The notes: a model not told the origin generated them from the letters alone. A stretch of 64,000 bases of DNA from JAWLHU01 sp049324875 (GCA_049324875.1 JBMONC010000042.1:29462-93461); one strand, 5' to 3'. Numbered from the stretch's first letter, positions 8,747 through 17,283 are shown. Made by a program: numbers and translations.

Positions 8747-10084
8747 ATGGCTTTTGAATTCAAGCTGCCGGATGTGGGCGAAGGCCTGCACGAGGCGGAG
8801 CTGCTGAAGTGGATGGTCAACGAGGGCGACTATGTCCGCGAGGATCAGCCGATCATGGAGGTCCAGACCGACAAGGCGGCCGTGGAGATCACCTCCCCGG
8901 TCACCGGTAAGGTCGTGAAGCTGCTGGGCAAGCCGGGCGACATCCTCCACGTCCACAGCGTGGTGGTGGTCTTCGATGACGGCTCGGCCGGCACGGTGCC
9001 GACGGAGGCGGAGGCCGAGGCGTCGGTGGCGGCTGCCGCCCCCGGCGGGGCTGCGCCGAAGGCGACCGCCGACCTGCAGAGGGCCCCGGCCGCTGCGGCC
9101 CCGGTGACGGGCCGGGCGCTGGCCGCTCCGGCCACCCGGAAGCTGGCCCGCCAGCTGGGGGTCGACATCAACCAGGTGCCGGGCACCGGCCCGGCGGGGC
9201 GGGTGACCAACGACGACGTGCGCAACTTTGCGGCGGGCAAGACGGCAGCTGTCGCCCAGCCTGCGGCGCAGGCCCCGGCTGCCGTGGCGGAGGCTGCAGC
9301 CCCGGCGGCCACCACCCCGGCGGCCCAGGCGGCCGGTGTGCCGGTCAACAAGCCGGCTGGAGCGCCCTACGGCCTGACCGCCGCCGACGAGCGGGTCCCG
9401 CTGAAGGGGATCCGCAAGGTGATCTCCGATCGGATGGTCAAGTCGAAGCATACCGCTCCCCACGTCACCACCGTGGACGAGGTGGACATGACCGAGCTGG
9501 CCGCCTTCCGGGAGCGGGCGAAGGAGCTGGCGGCCAGGAAGGGCCTGAAGCTCTCCTTCATGCCCTTCATCATCAAGGCGGTCACCACGGCGCTCAAGGA
9601 GTTCCCCTACCTGAACGCCATGATCGACGACGAGAAGCAGGAGATCGTCCTCCGCAAGTCCTACCACATCGGTTTCGCCCTGGACACCGAGGCGGGGCTG
9701 CTGGTGCCGGTGATCAAGGATGCCGACAAGAAGTCGCTCTTCACCATCGCCGCCGAGATGAACGACCTGATCGAGCGGGGCCGGGCCGGCAAGCTCGGGC
9801 CGGATGAGCTGCGGGGCTCCACCTTCTCCATCTCCAACCAGGGCTCCATTGGCGGGCTCTTCTTCACCCCGGTGATCAACCACCCCGAGGTGGCGATTCT
9901 CGGCGTCGGCGCCACCCAGGAGCGGCCGGTGGTGCGGAACGGCGAGATCGTGGTCCGCAAGATGGCCTACCTGGCGCTCTCCTTCGACCACCGCCTGATC
10001 GACGGCGGTCTCGCCACCCGGTTCATGAGCCGCGTGGTGGAGCTTCTCAGCAATCCGACGCTGCTCATGATGGAGGCGATGTAG
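8747..10084 (+). CDS. pdhC: Dihydrolipoamide acetyltransferase (E2) of pyruvate dehydrogenase
   Basis: Forms the core of the complex and transfers acetyl groups from lipoamide to CoA. 445 residues. Domain order: one lipoyl domain (residues 1-78, lipoylated lysine in the QTDKAAVEI motif), Ala/Pro-rich linker, peripheral-subunit-binding domain (about 122-160: ATRKLARQLGVDINQVPGTG), second Ala/Pro linker, then the catalytic acyltransferase domain (about 215-445) with the active-site segment SFDHRLIDGG. RBS AGGAGGA before ATG. Located 57 bases after pdhB. Confidence 0.93.
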   Translation: MAFEFKLPDVGEGLHEAELLKWMVNEGDYVREDQPIMEVQTDKAAVEITSPVTGKVVKLLGKPGDILHVHSVVVVFDDGSAGTVPTEAEAEASVAAAAPGGAAPKATADLQRAPAAAAPVTGRALAAPATRKLARQLGVDINQVPGTGPAGRVTNDDVRNFAAGKTAAVAQPAAQAPAAVAEAAAPAATTPAAQAAGVPVNKPAGAPYGLTAADERVPLKGIRKVISDRMVKSKHTAPHVTTVDEVDMTELAAFRERAKELAARKGLKLSFMPFIIKAVTTALKEFPYLNAMIDDEKQEIVLRKSYHIGFALDTEAGLLVPVIKDADKKSLFTIAAEMNDLIERGRAGKLGPDELRGSTFSISNQGSIGGLFFTPVINHPEVAILGVGATQERPVVRNGEIVVRKMAYLALSFDHRLIDGGLATRFMSRVVELLSNPTLLMMEAM

Positions 10085-10085
10085 C

Positions 10086-11504
10086 ATGGTCATGGGTTCG
10101 ATCAAGATCGGCACCGACGTCGTGGTGATCGGCGGCGGTCCCGGCGGCTACATTGCCGCCCAGCGGGCCGCACAGCTGGGCTTCGACGTCACGCTGATCG
10201 AGAGCGAAGAGTTGGGCGGCACCTGCCTGAACCATGGCTGCATCCCGTCCAAGGCGCTGATCTCGGTGGGCGACCTGATCCACAAGGTCCGGGAGTCCCA
10301 GGACAGGGGCGTCGTGCTCAACGGCTCCATTGACGTGGACTTCGCCAAGACCCAGGAGTGGAAGAACAGCAAGGTGGTCAAGCGGCTGACCACCGGGGTC
10401 GCCTCCATGATGAAGAGCGCTCAGGTGGAGGTGGTCCGCGGGAAGGCCTCCTTCGTCGACCCGCACTCTATCGCCGTCAACCTGAACGAGGGCGGTAACG
10501 CCGCCTATACCTTCAAGCACGCCATCATCGCCACCGGCTCCGTGGCGGTCAACCCGAAATTCTTCCCGCTGGACGGGGAGAACGTGGTGGATGCCCGCGG
10601 CGCCCTGGCCTTCACCGAGGTGCCGAAGAACCTGGTGGTGGTGGGTGGCGGGTACATCGGCGTGGAGCTGGGACAGGCCTATGCCAAGCTGGGCGCCAAC
10701 GTGACGATCATCGAGGCGATGGAGCAGCTGCTCCCCGGCACCGACCCCGACCTGGTGAACGTGCTGATGCGGAAGCTCCGGCGGCAGAACGTGACCGTGA
10801 TGCTGAAGGCGAAGGCCTCCGGTGGCTTGCAGAACGGCAAGGTCCGGGTGGAGGATGCCGAGGGGAAGCTCCATGAGATCGAGGCGGACAAGGTGCTGGT
10901 GGCGGTGGGCCGCCGGCCCTACCACGAGGGGCTCGAGCTGGAGAATGCCGGCGTGAAGGTCGATGAGAAGGGCTTCATTCCGGTCGACTCCCAGCAGCGG
11001 ACCAACGTGCCGCACATCTACGCCATCGGTGATGTCTGCTCGCCGGTGATGCTGGCCCACAAGGCCAGCGCCCAGGGCCGGGTTGCAGCCGAGGCGATCG
11101 CCGGGCAGCCGGCCCATGCTGACTGGCAGACGGTCCCCGCCGTCATCTTCACCGACCCGGAGATCGCCTATGTCGGCCTGACCGAGAAGCAGGCGCGGGA
11201 GGCGGGCTACGACCCGATCGTCTCCCGGCTGAACTTCGCCGCCATCGGGCGGGCGCTGACCATGGGTGAGTCCGACGGCCTGGTCAAGCTCGTGGCCGAC
11301 AAGGCGACCGGCGTCCTGCTCGGGGCGCAGATGTGCGGGCCGGAGGTCTCCGAGTTGATCGGCGAGATGACCCTGGCCATCGAGATGGGCGCCCTGTTCG
11401 AGGATCTGGCGCTCACCCCGCACTACCATCCCACCCTCTCGGAGGGGATTCTGGAGGCGGCACACGCGCTGCTCCACTCCATCGAGAAGGCGGGCAGGAA
11501 GTAA
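10086..11504 (+). CDS. lpdA: Dihydrolipoamide dehydrogenase (E3)
   Basis: FAD-dependent disulphide oxidoreductase that reoxidises dihydrolipoamide with NAD+. 472 residues. Visible motifs: N-terminal FAD fold VVIGGGPGGYIAA, redox-active disulphide GGTCLNHGCIPSKAL, NAD-binding VVVGGGYIGVELG, and the C-terminal dimerisation domain with the catalytic His-Glu segment (TPHYHPTLSEG). It starts one base after the E2 stop and closes the operon, which ends at the hairpin 11513-11548. Confidence 0.95.
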   Translation: MVMGSIKIGTDVVVIGGGPGGYIAAQRAAQLGFDVTLIESEELGGTCLNHGCIPSKALISVGDLIHKVRESQDRGVVLNGSIDVDFAKTQEWKNSKVVKRLTTGVASMMKSAQVEVVRGKASFVDPHSIAVNLNEGGNAAYTFKHAIIATGSVAVNPKFFPLDGENVVDARGALAFTEVPKNLVVVGGGYIGVELGQAYAKLGANVTIIEAMEQLLPGTDPDLVNVLMRKLRRQNVTVMLKAKASGGLQNGKVRVEDAEGKLHEIEADKVLVAVGRRPYHEGLELENAGVKVDEKGFIPVDSQQRTNVPHIYAIGDVCSPVMLAHKASAQGRVAAEAIAGQPAHADWQTVPAVIFTDPEIAYVGLTEKQAREAGYDPIVSRLNFAAIGRALTMGESDGLVKLVADKATGVLLGAQMCGPEVSELIGEMTLAIEMGALFEDLALTPHYHPTLSEGILEAAHALLHSIEKAGRK

Positions 11505-11512
11505 TGCAGCAG

Positions 11513-11548
11513 GCGCCCCGAGGGTGATTACCCCCGGGGCGCTTCTCA
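11513..11548 (+). terminator. Terminator of the pdh operon
   Basis: GCGCCCCG / CGGGGCGC stem, extended by GGG/CCC in the loop region, followed by TTCTCATT, nine bases after the lpdA stop. Confidence 0.75.
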
Positions 11549-11659
11549 TTGGCACCTCCAGCACGCCTCCGAGGAAAAGCGCCGCCACGGAGCGAACTGT
11601 CTGGTATGACAGGAAGCCGCTGGGCGGCAGGTGTTTTCGGGAGCGGTGAGGTGATCTCC

Positions 11660-12721
11660 ATGAGGGTGCGACCCAAAGGCGCATGGAGCCGGGTGATCAT
11701 CGGGATGCTGGGCATCGGCGTGATCTTCCGGCTGATGCTGCAGGTCTCCACGGCTACCCCTGCGGCGAGGGTGATCCCGGATCCTGCCGGGCTGACCTTC
11801 CAGGTCGATCATCCCCCTCGCGGGGTGGAGCCGAGGCTGCGCCTCTGGGCGGATGCCGATCTGACGGACCACCTCCAGCCGGCAGAGGGGGCGCACAGCT
11901 GGTGGCTCCCGAACCAGGTTCTCGCCAAGTTCCCGGCGGTCAGGCTTACCTACACCTGGGAGCTGGGCCGGGAGCGGCTGAGGGGGGAGCACCTGCACAT
12001 TCACAGGGATTATCCCTACCCCTGGCAGGTGGTGCAGAAGGGCGGGCTCACCGTCTACTTCGCCTCCCCGGTGGCCGCGGGGCGGATCAGCCGGTGGGCG
12101 GAGCTGAACGACTGGCTCCCGCGCTTCCTCGGCACGCCCCAGCAGCCGGTGGTGATCTATGCCATGCCCGATGAGGAGGCCTACGCCCGGGTGATCGGGG
12201 GAAACAGCCACCTGGACCGGGCCGCGGGCTTCTTCAGCGGGGCCCACGAGTGGATCGTCCTCCGGCCCGCACACGGGGAGGAGGCGGTTGCCCACGAGCT
12301 GGGACACGCCTACCTGGCCAACGGAAACCCGGTCTGGTGGGAGGAGGGGATCGCGACCTGGGTGGAGGCCCACGCCCGGGCCCGGACCTCTCCGGTCTCC
12401 ACCTGGCTCCACTGGCGGAGCCGGCTGGCGCCGTTGGGGGAGCGGGCTGCCGAAGGCCCGCTGGAGCTGGCGCAGGCGGGGTATGGTTCGGCCCAACCCC
12501 TGGACCCCTATGACGTGGGGCTCAGCTTCTGCCTCTACCTGGAGCGCCGCCTTGGCACCGAAGGGCTGAAGCGGCTGGCGCTGGCCGCTCGCAGGGAGCC
12601 CCTGGCCGACGCCCTCTCCCGCACGGTGGGCGAGGAGGTCGAGGGGCTGGAGGCGGACTGGAACCGGGCCCTGCAGAGCGGTGAGCTGCTGGCCTGGCTG
12701 GCGGAGCGAGCCGGCCCCTGA
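11660..12721 (+). CDS. Membrane-anchored gluzincin-type metalloprotease (peptidase MA-like)
   Basis: Predicted zinc peptidase, 353 residues. A hydrophobic N-terminal segment (residues 11-30) acts as signal or anchor, placing the domain outside the cell. The zinc motif HELGH lies near residue 214 and is followed by PVWWEEGIATWVE, supplying the third ligand (Glu) about 18 residues later, as in gluzincins. Start ATG 11660 has a GAGGTGAT upstream; the frame is open back to 11549 but without a better site. It stands alone between two hairpins. Substrate is unknown. Confidence 0.75.
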   Translation: MRVRPKGAWSRVIIGMLGIGVIFRLMLQVSTATPAARVIPDPAGLTFQVDHPPRGVEPRLRLWADADLTDHLQPAEGAHSWWLPNQVLAKFPAVRLTYTWELGRERLRGEHLHIHRDYPYPWQVVQKGGLTVYFASPVAAGRISRWAELNDWLPRFLGTPQQPVVIYAMPDEEAYARVIGGNSHLDRAAGFFSGAHEWIVLRPAHGEEAVAHELGHAYLANGNPVWWEEGIATWVEAHARARTSPVSTWLHWRSRLAPLGERAAEGPLELAQAGYGSAQPLDPYDVGLSFCLYLERRLGTEGLKRLALAARREPLADALSRTVGEEVEGLEADWNRALQSGELLAWLAERAGP

Positions 12722-12729
12722 CGCAAACG

Positions 12730-12758
12730 CCCCCGGAGCAGCGCTCCGGGGGCCTCCG
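12730..12758 (+). terminator. Hairpin between convergent genes
   Basis: Perfect 10-bp stem CCCCCGGAGC / GCTCCGGGGG with a 3-base loop, between the convergent peptidase (ends 12721) and the gamma-like gene (ends 12763); probably works in both directions. Confidence 0.7.
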
Positions 12759-12762
12759 TTTC

Positions 12763-13299
12763 TCAGTGATGACCCTCGTGGTAACGGGGGGTTGCCAGGG
12801 CCTGCTGGGCCTGTACGTACCCTTGATCGAAGGCCCGCAGCGCCGCTCGGGCGCCGTAGGCGAACTCCCGGTCATAGCTGGCCCAGATGGCGGCGCAGAG
12901 CACATCGGGGTCGATCCAGGCCGCTGCCCGGGCCGCTCCGCCCAGCAGGGCGGTAACCGGGTCGGCTCCCGCCTCGAAGGCGATTCCGGCGGCATCGACC
13001 GTCACGACGCCAGCGGGCTGACCGCCCAGCCGGTCCAGCACCACCCGGGCGGGCCGGGCGCTGCAGACCACCACCAGGCTCTGCGGGTCGAGGTGGGCCC
13101 TCACCAGCGGATGGTCCAGCAGCGACTCCTCCAGGAGCAGGAAGATCAGCTCTTCCTCGGAGCCGGGCCCCTCCATCGTGACAGACGCATCGGACAGCAG
13201 GCAGGGGTAGCCCTGGCGCTGCAGGCAGTCCGCCAGAATCGAGGCAGCCAGTTCCGCCTCCTCACCGCCGGCATCGTCCACAAAGAAGAACTGCCGCAT
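12763..13299 (-). CDS. Orphan 2-oxoacid:acceptor oxidoreductase gamma-subunit-like protein
   Basis: 178 residues. The fold signature resembles the gamma domain of pyruvate/2-oxoacid:ferredoxin oxidoreductases (POR family): a start with Gly/Glu-rich turn then ILADCLQRQGYPC, a middle DHPLVRAHLDPQSLVVVCSARPARVVLDRLGG, and the end ALLGGAARAAAWIDPDVLCAAI...ALRAFDQGYVQA, like the NMVMLGA...N..A...G segment of the family. The usual GGQG near the N terminus is replaced by DAGGEE. No alpha or beta subunits are nearby, so a classical oxidoreductase is not formed here. Assignment rests on motif resemblance only. Confidence 0.5.
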   Translation of the reverse strand: MRQFFFVDDAGGEEAELAASILADCLQRQGYPCLLSDASVTMEGPGSEEELIFLLLEESLLDHPLVRAHLDPQSLVVVCSARPARVVLDRLGGQPAGVVTVDAAGIAFEAGADPVTALLGGAARAAAWIDPDVLCAAIWASYDREFAYGARAALRAFDQGYVQAQQALATPRYHEGHH

Positions 13300-13485
13300 C
13301 TCATCGCCCCCGCAAGAGATTCTCCGTGATGATCATTCTACGCCGGAAGGCCGGTCTGGTCCTGGATTCACGGTGAATGGCCGTGCAGCGACGGCGAGGG
13401 TGAGCGGGGCTCTGGGCGGGGGTGGCCCCTTCCACTCATCGCCCGCTGATGGCGATTCACCGGACCTGGGCGCGGACAGGCGACA

Positions 13486-13530
13486 TTTTCGACGGAAAAG
13501 TCACCCGTCCGAGGGGAAGGACGTCGAAAA
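13486..13530. promoter_or_regulatory. Inverted repeat upstream of the ferredoxin gene
   Basis: TTTTCGACG (13486-13494) and CGTCGAAAA (13522-13530) form a perfect 9-bp inverted repeat with a 27-base spacer, in the 290-base gap before the ferredoxin gene. Possible operator; a related TTTTTTCGACGA occurs at about 14,367. Confidence 0.35.
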
Positions 13531-13591
13531 AGATGGGTGCATAGCGCCCCGGTGGAAATCGTATCCTACCCCATGTTGGAGGTGTCCTGGC

Positions 13592-13912
13592 TTGCCGAAG
13601 GTCGAGGTTGAGGGACGTGGTTCCTTTGAGGTTCCCGCCGGCAAGAAGCTGGTACTTGCCATTGAGGATGGCGGGGTCGATATCCTGCACCGCTGCGGCG
13701 GCAACGCCCGCTGCACCACCTGCCGGGTCGAGGTCCTGGAGGGGGATGCGGGGCCGATGGGCGATGCTGAGCGGGCAAAGCTGGAGGAGAAGGGGCTGCT
13801 GGGGCAGTTCCGGCTCTCCTGCCAGATTCGGGTCCAGAGCGACCTGAAGGTGCGGCCGGCCCAGACCGCCGCCACCTCGGGGCTGGCCCCGGGGCCCCGC
13901 CCTGCGGACTAG
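13592..13912 (+). CDS. 2Fe-2S ferredoxin (C-x5-C-x2-C type)
   Basis: Small electron carrier, 106 residues from TTG 13592, chosen because GGAGGTG sits seven bases upstream. Cluster ligands are visible as CGGNARCTTC plus a fourth Cys in LSCQ, 32 residues later. The C-x5-C spacing is that of adrenodoxin-like and related bacterial ferredoxins rather than plant type (C-x4-C). The last 20 residues are Pro/Ala-rich. No dedicated reductase or oxygenase is adjacent; the orphan gamma-like gene lies on the other side of the intergenic gap in the opposite direction. Confidence 0.88.
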   Translation: MPKVEVEGRGSFEVPAGKKLVLAIEDGGVDILHRCGGNARCTTCRVEVLEGDAGPMGDAERAKLEEKGLLGQFRLSCQIRVQSDLKVRPAQTAATSGLAPGPRPAD

Positions 13913-13924
13913 ACGGGAACAGCG

Positions 13925-13951
13925 AAGCGCCGTGGGCTCTCCACGGCGCTT
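13925..13951. terminator. Bidirectional terminator
   Basis: AAGCGCCGTGG / CCACGGCGCTT with a 5-base loop, between the convergent ferredoxin (ends 13912) and the 110-residue gene (ends 13959). Confidence 0.7.
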
Positions 13952-13958
13952 GACTCTG

Positions 13959-14291
13959 CTAGGCGACCGGTGCCAGGAGGGTGACCGGGAGGGCCTCTTC
14001 GATGCGGGCGTCATAGATGGCGCCGCCGGAGAGGTTCCGCACCACCGTGCGGAGGGCGTTGGGGCAGAGCGGCTCCATGGCGGCGCTCTCGTCGATGCGG
14101 ACCACCAGGGTGCCCCCGTCCAGCCGGAGGGCATGCAGGTCGATGCCAATCGCCTCCAACCGCCCCTGCAGCTCCCGGGCCATGCGCTGGACCAGCGGGT
14201 CGGTCTGCCCGCAGGCCACGCCGGCGCTGAGGATGAACGGGGCGCCGTTCTCCAGGGCGAGAGTCTGAGCGATCGCAGTGGCAACCTTCAT
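13959..14291 (-). CDS. Conserved-looking hypothetical protein, 110 residues
   Basis: Not recognised. The sequence begins MKVATAIAQTLALENGAPF and alternates helical and strand-like stretches; it has no membrane segment and two cysteines far apart (CGQTDP, LCPNAL). The segment LDGGTLVVRIDES suggests an alpha/beta fold. Start ATG 14291 is well supported by GGAAGGAGGG. It is separated from the ImmA/IrrE-type gene upstream by a strong hairpin (14333-14363), so it probably has its own promoter. Confidence 0.65.
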   Translation of the reverse strand: MKVATAIAQTLALENGAPFILSAGVACGQTDPLVQRMARELQGRLEAIGIDLHALRLDGGTLVVRIDESAAMEPLCPNALRTVVRNLSGGAIYDARIEEALPVTLLAPVA

Positions 14292-14332
14292 GGATGAAGC
14301 CCTCCTTCCGTCTGTTACACCTGGATAGTCGC

Positions 14333-14363
14333 ACGCCCCCGCGAAGACTCCTCGCGGGGGCGT
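14333..14363. terminator. Strong hairpin after the ImmA/IrrE-type gene
   Basis: 12-bp stem ACGCCCCCGCGA / TCGCGGGGGCGT with 7-base loop, 18 bases after the stop of the peptidase gene (minus strand). The T tract is on the plus-strand side only, so minus-strand termination may be partial. Confidence 0.55.
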
Positions 14364-14380
14364 ACACTTTTTTCGACGAA

Positions 14381-15004
14381 TCAGCGGCGGATGGGAAGGT
14401 TGAGCCGCTCCAACCGGATCTCCATCGCCTGGGGAGAGACATCGAAGTGGCGGGCCAGGGCGAAGAGCTTGCCGCCGGTCACCTTGTGCATCGCCCGCAG
14501 GGGCTGCTCGGGCATCAGCAGCTCGCTGGCGAAGAGGTTGGCCTCCACCTCGCGCTGCAGGTGGAGCAGGCGGGGATCGCGGCCCTGCGGGGGGCGTGGC
14601 CCTCCCGGCCCCCCTCCGCCGGCGGCGGCCGGGCCCCGCAGGGCGCGGACCGCCTCGGGGCTCACCTGCATATCCTGGCTGGAGCAGGTGAAGAGTCCCA
14701 TGTGCGGCTTGAAGTGCAGGACGAAGTGTCCCACCTCGTGGGCGACGGAGAAGCGCTGCCGGTGGGGGTGGTGGCGCCCCTCCACGGCGATCAGCCGCCC
14801 GTTGCCGTCGAGGAAGGCGGCGTACTCCCGTGTTCCCACCCGGAGGTCGTAGACCGGCTGCACCCCCAGCTCGAAGAGGAGGGCGGCCAGCAGTTCCACA
14901 TCGACCCGGTAGCCGTCCCACGGCTCCCCGAGCGACTCGAACTCCCGCCGGGCTCGCTCCAACACCTGTTGGGCGGCGCGCTCGGCGGGACTCCTGGCGG
15001 CCAT
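14381..15004 (-). CDS. ImmA/IrrE-family metallopeptidase
   Basis: 207 residues, zinc peptidase of the COG2856 family that typically cleaves an HTH repressor or regulator. The catalytic motif HEVGH (FSVAHEVGHFVLHF) is intact, and REVEANLFASELLMP downstream is the family signature with the third zinc ligand Glu. A Gly/Pro-rich insertion (GPAAAGGGGPGGPRPPQG) sits between them. ATG 15004 begins one base after the stop of the HTH gene, making it the third gene of a sigma-HTH-peptidase operon. Its target is plausibly the HTH protein encoded just upstream; that is inference from arrangement. Confidence 0.87.
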   Translation of the reverse strand: MAARSPAERAAQQVLERARREFESLGEPWDGYRVDVELLAALLFELGVQPVYDLRVGTREYAAFLDGNGRLIAVEGRHHPHRQRFSVAHEVGHFVLHFKPHMGLFTCSSQDMQVSPEAVRALRGPAAAGGGGPGGPRPPQGRDPRLLHLQREVEANLFASELLMPEQPLRAMHKVTGGKLFALARHFDVSPQAMEIRLERLNLPIRR

Positions 15005-15005
15005 C

Positions 15006-15590
15006 CTATTTCTCCTCGGGAGGCTTCGTCCGCGCCGCCTCCCGGACCTTCCGGAGCAACTCCTCCCGCTCCTCGTCGGTGCTGGCCTCCCGATCCCGGG
15101 TGAAGACCGCCTGCCCGGAAGTGGACAGGCCTTCCAGGGAGAGGAGACGCCGGACCTCCTTGACCAGCGAGGCGAAGGAGGCGCCCACCCGCCCCGCCAG
15201 CTGCTTGATCGTCGGGTTGTCGAGCCCGGTGACCGGGGTCTGGTCCCGGGAGAGCTGCTCCAGCGCCTGGACGGGCAGGCCGGTGCGCCGGGCCTGCTCC
15301 TCCAGGGAGAGCCCGGCCTCCTCCCGCTCACGGGTGAAGAGCTCCCCGACCGTCTCCCGGGCAGGCTGCTCCGCCACCTGGGCAAAGAGGCTGACGGCAA
15401 AGGCGCGGGAGCGCTCCTCCGCCTGCTGCCACCGCTTCTCCTCGTGCAGGGTGAGCATCACGGGAAGGAGCTCCCGCAGCTCGTCGGCGTGCTCGGGGTA
15501 GGCGGAGGCGAAGGCCGCGATGTCGAGCCGCCCGGTGGCTTCGAGCCGCCGCTGGGCCTCGGCCACTACCGCTTCGATCGGCCTGGTCAT
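15006..15590 (-). CDS. HTH (XRE-like) regulator, possible anti-sigma or antirepressor partner
   Basis: 194 residues. The N-terminal 70 residues contain YPEHADELRELLPVMLTLHEEKRW, a pattern often found in proteins encoded next to ECF sigma factors. Residues about 100-165 look like a helix-turn-helix of the Cro/CI type (LFTREREEAGLSLEEQARRTGLPVQALEQLSR). No membrane segment, so it is cytoplasmic. It overlaps the sigma gene by 4 bases (ATGA) and is followed immediately by the ImmA/IrrE-type peptidase. I infer that it regulates the sigma factor and is the peptidase substrate. Confidence 0.7.
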   Translation of the reverse strand: MTRPIEAVVAEAQRRLEATGRLDIAAFASAYPEHADELRELLPVMLTLHEEKRWQQAEERSRAFAVSLFAQVAEQPARETVGELFTREREEAGLSLEEQARRTGLPVQALEQLSRDQTPVTGLDNPTIKQLAGRVGASFASLVKEVRRLLSLEGLSTSGQAVFTRDREASTDEEREELLRKVREAARTKPPEEK

Positions 15591-16231
15591 GTGCGGGTAC
15601 CCCCTCGGTGTTCGTAACCCAGGGCCTCGAGCTGCCGCCGCAGTTCCTTCAGGCCCCGATAGTAGTAGTTCTCGACCCGTTTTTCTGCCCCGTCCTCGTT
15701 GGGCACCAGCCCTTCCGCGACGAGGATCCGGGCGGTCTCCCTGTTGGAGAGCCCCTGCAGGTGCCGGGCCTCGATGGTGCGCCGGTAATGGTCGGGGAGA
15801 TTTTCCATGGCCTGCTGAAGGAGCCGCTCCTCGTCGGAGCGAACCGCTACCTCCAGAGGGTCCGGGGTCTCGGCGGCCTGCTGCTCCAGGAGCGATCGAC
15901 CCTCGCCCTCCCGGTCGGTCTGGGTGGCGTCGAGGATGGCCGCCTCCCTGGTGCGACCCCGCCTGCGGAGTTCGTCGATCAGCCGGCGCTTCAGCAGGGT
16001 GTGGAAGAGCGCGGCGAAGCTGTCGGGCGGCTGCCGCTTGACGGCGCTGACCAGGGTGGACCAGAGATTCTGCATGATATCCTCCGCCAGATAGGGGTCG
16101 CCGATCTGGCGTCGGATGATGCGCATTCCCTTCCCGTGGTACCGCCCCACCAGCTCGGTCCAGGCCTCCTGGACCCCGGCCATGGCGGAGCGCAGCAGGG
16201 CTTCATCCGTCAGGGATGTGATCGGCCCCAA
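15587..16231 (-). CDS. ECF-type RNA polymerase sigma factor
   Basis: 214 residues. Region 2 is visible in LVGRYHGKGMRIIRRQIGDPYLAEDIMQNLWSTLVSAV and LLKRRLIDELRRRGR; region 4 in MENLPDHYRRTIEARHLQGLSNRETARILV. The region 4 helix-turn-helix carries an extra loop (VAEGLVPNEDGAEKRVENYYYRG), which departs from typical ECF factors. First gene of a three-gene operon with an HTH protein and an ImmA/IrrE peptidase. The regulon is unknown. It may direct its own operon, as most ECF factors do. Confidence 0.85.
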   Translation of the reverse strand: MGPITSLTDEALLRSAMAGVQEAWTELVGRYHGKGMRIIRRQIGDPYLAEDIMQNLWSTLVSAVKRQPPDSFAALFHTLLKRRLIDELRRRGRTREAAILDATQTDREGEGRSLLEQQAAETPDPLEVAVRSDEERLLQQAMENLPDHYRRTIEARHLQGLSNRETARILVAEGLVPNEDGAEKRVENYYYRGLKELRRQLEALGYEHRGGTRT

Positions 16232-16386
16232 CCGGTATGACCTCCTCGCCTACCCCGTACGTCGTCCCGGGGGTGTCAATCTCCTCACCTCTGTTCCATT
16301 CTTTTTTTCGGCCGAAGAGTCCTGTCGCCTCCGGGAAACCGGCCCTGGTCCGGAAGGGGGATGGGACCGCAGTCAGGAGGTGTCTC

Positions 16387-17283
16387 ATGGCGGAGTTTGA
16401 GGTGCGCCCCGCCCGGTTCGAGGACCTGCCGGATGCGGCGGATGCTCAGTACGAAGCGCTTGTGGATATGCACCGGCGCCACGGCCTCCCCTCGCCGGCT
16501 GCCCCGCCCAGCGGCCTGGCCCCCGGCTGGGTCCACCTGTTCGAAAGCCACGGGGGCGGGGGCTTCTACGTGGCGGAAGCAGGGGGCCGGATCATCGCCG
16601 TGATGGTCGGAATCCTCCGGGAGGGCAACTGGTTTCTGGCGAACTTCTGGTGCCGCCCGCAATGGCAGGGCAAGGGGGTGGGGGCGGCCCTCCGCGAGGC
16701 GATGCGCCCGCACCTGGAGGCGGCTGAGGTCGCATCGGTCTACGCCTCCTATGACCCGCCCGCCATGACCACCTACCAGCGGCTGGGCATGTGGGCCCGG
16801 GCTCCGTTCTTCGCCTTCACCCTGCCCGAGGGGCGGCGCATCGCCGGGACGACCCCGTGGCCGGGGGTGGTTCGGGAGCCATCCGGCCTGTCGGAGCAGG
16901 ATCTGGCGGCGGTGGGTGAGCTGGACAGGGCGGTGCGGGGCTGCCGGCGGGATCTGGACCAGCGGCACATCGCCGGTCGGCCCGGGGTCAGGAGCTACCT
17001 GTTCGAGCGGGAGGGGCGGCTCCTCGCCTATGCCCACGCCTGGCCGACCGGGGTGATCGGGCCGGTGGCCGCGGCGGACCCGGCAGACCTGCCAGCGGTT
17101 CTGGAGCGGGCGGCAGCGGGGCTGGAGGGTCCGATCAGCCTGCGGGTGCCGGGCGAGAACGTCACCGCCGTCCAGTGGTGTCTCTCCCGGGGCTTCCGGC
17201 TGCGCGAACATGCGCTCTTCTTCAGTTCCAGGCCCTTCGGCCAGTTCGACCGGTATATCATCACCGGCCCGAGCCTGCTGTGA
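16387..17283 (+). CDS. GNAT-family N-acetyltransferase
   Basis: 298 residues from ATG 16387, preceded by CAGGAGGTG. Residues 1-150 form a GNAT domain with the acetyl-CoA loop around RPQWQGKGVGAALREAM (Q/RxxGxG/A signature). Residues about 150-298 look like a second, degenerate GNAT-like half (LLAYAHAWPTGVIGP, then LRVPGENVTAVQWCLSRGFRLRE, resembling the last strands of a GNAT fold). Substrate unknown. It is divergent from the sigma operon and followed by an independent promoter for the two-component system. Confidence 0.82.
   Translation: MAEFEVRPARFEDLPDAADAQYEALVDMHRRHGLPSPAAPPSGLAPGWVHLFESHGGGGFYVAEAGGRIIAVMVGILREGNWFLANFWCRPQWQGKGVGAALREAMRPHLEAAEVASVYASYDPPAMTTYQRLGMWARAPFFAFTLPEGRRIAGTTPWPGVVREPSGLSEQDLAAVGELDRAVRGCRRDLDQRHIAGRPGVRSYLFEREGRLLAYAHAWPTGVIGPVAAADPADLPAVLERAAAGLEGPISLRVPGENVTAVQWCLSRGFRLREHALFFSSRPFGQFDRYIITGPSLL

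Noticed and set aside
12763..13299. Complete pyruvate:ferredoxin oxidoreductase locus
   Set aside because: Only a gamma-like fragment exists; no alpha, beta or delta genes in this region.
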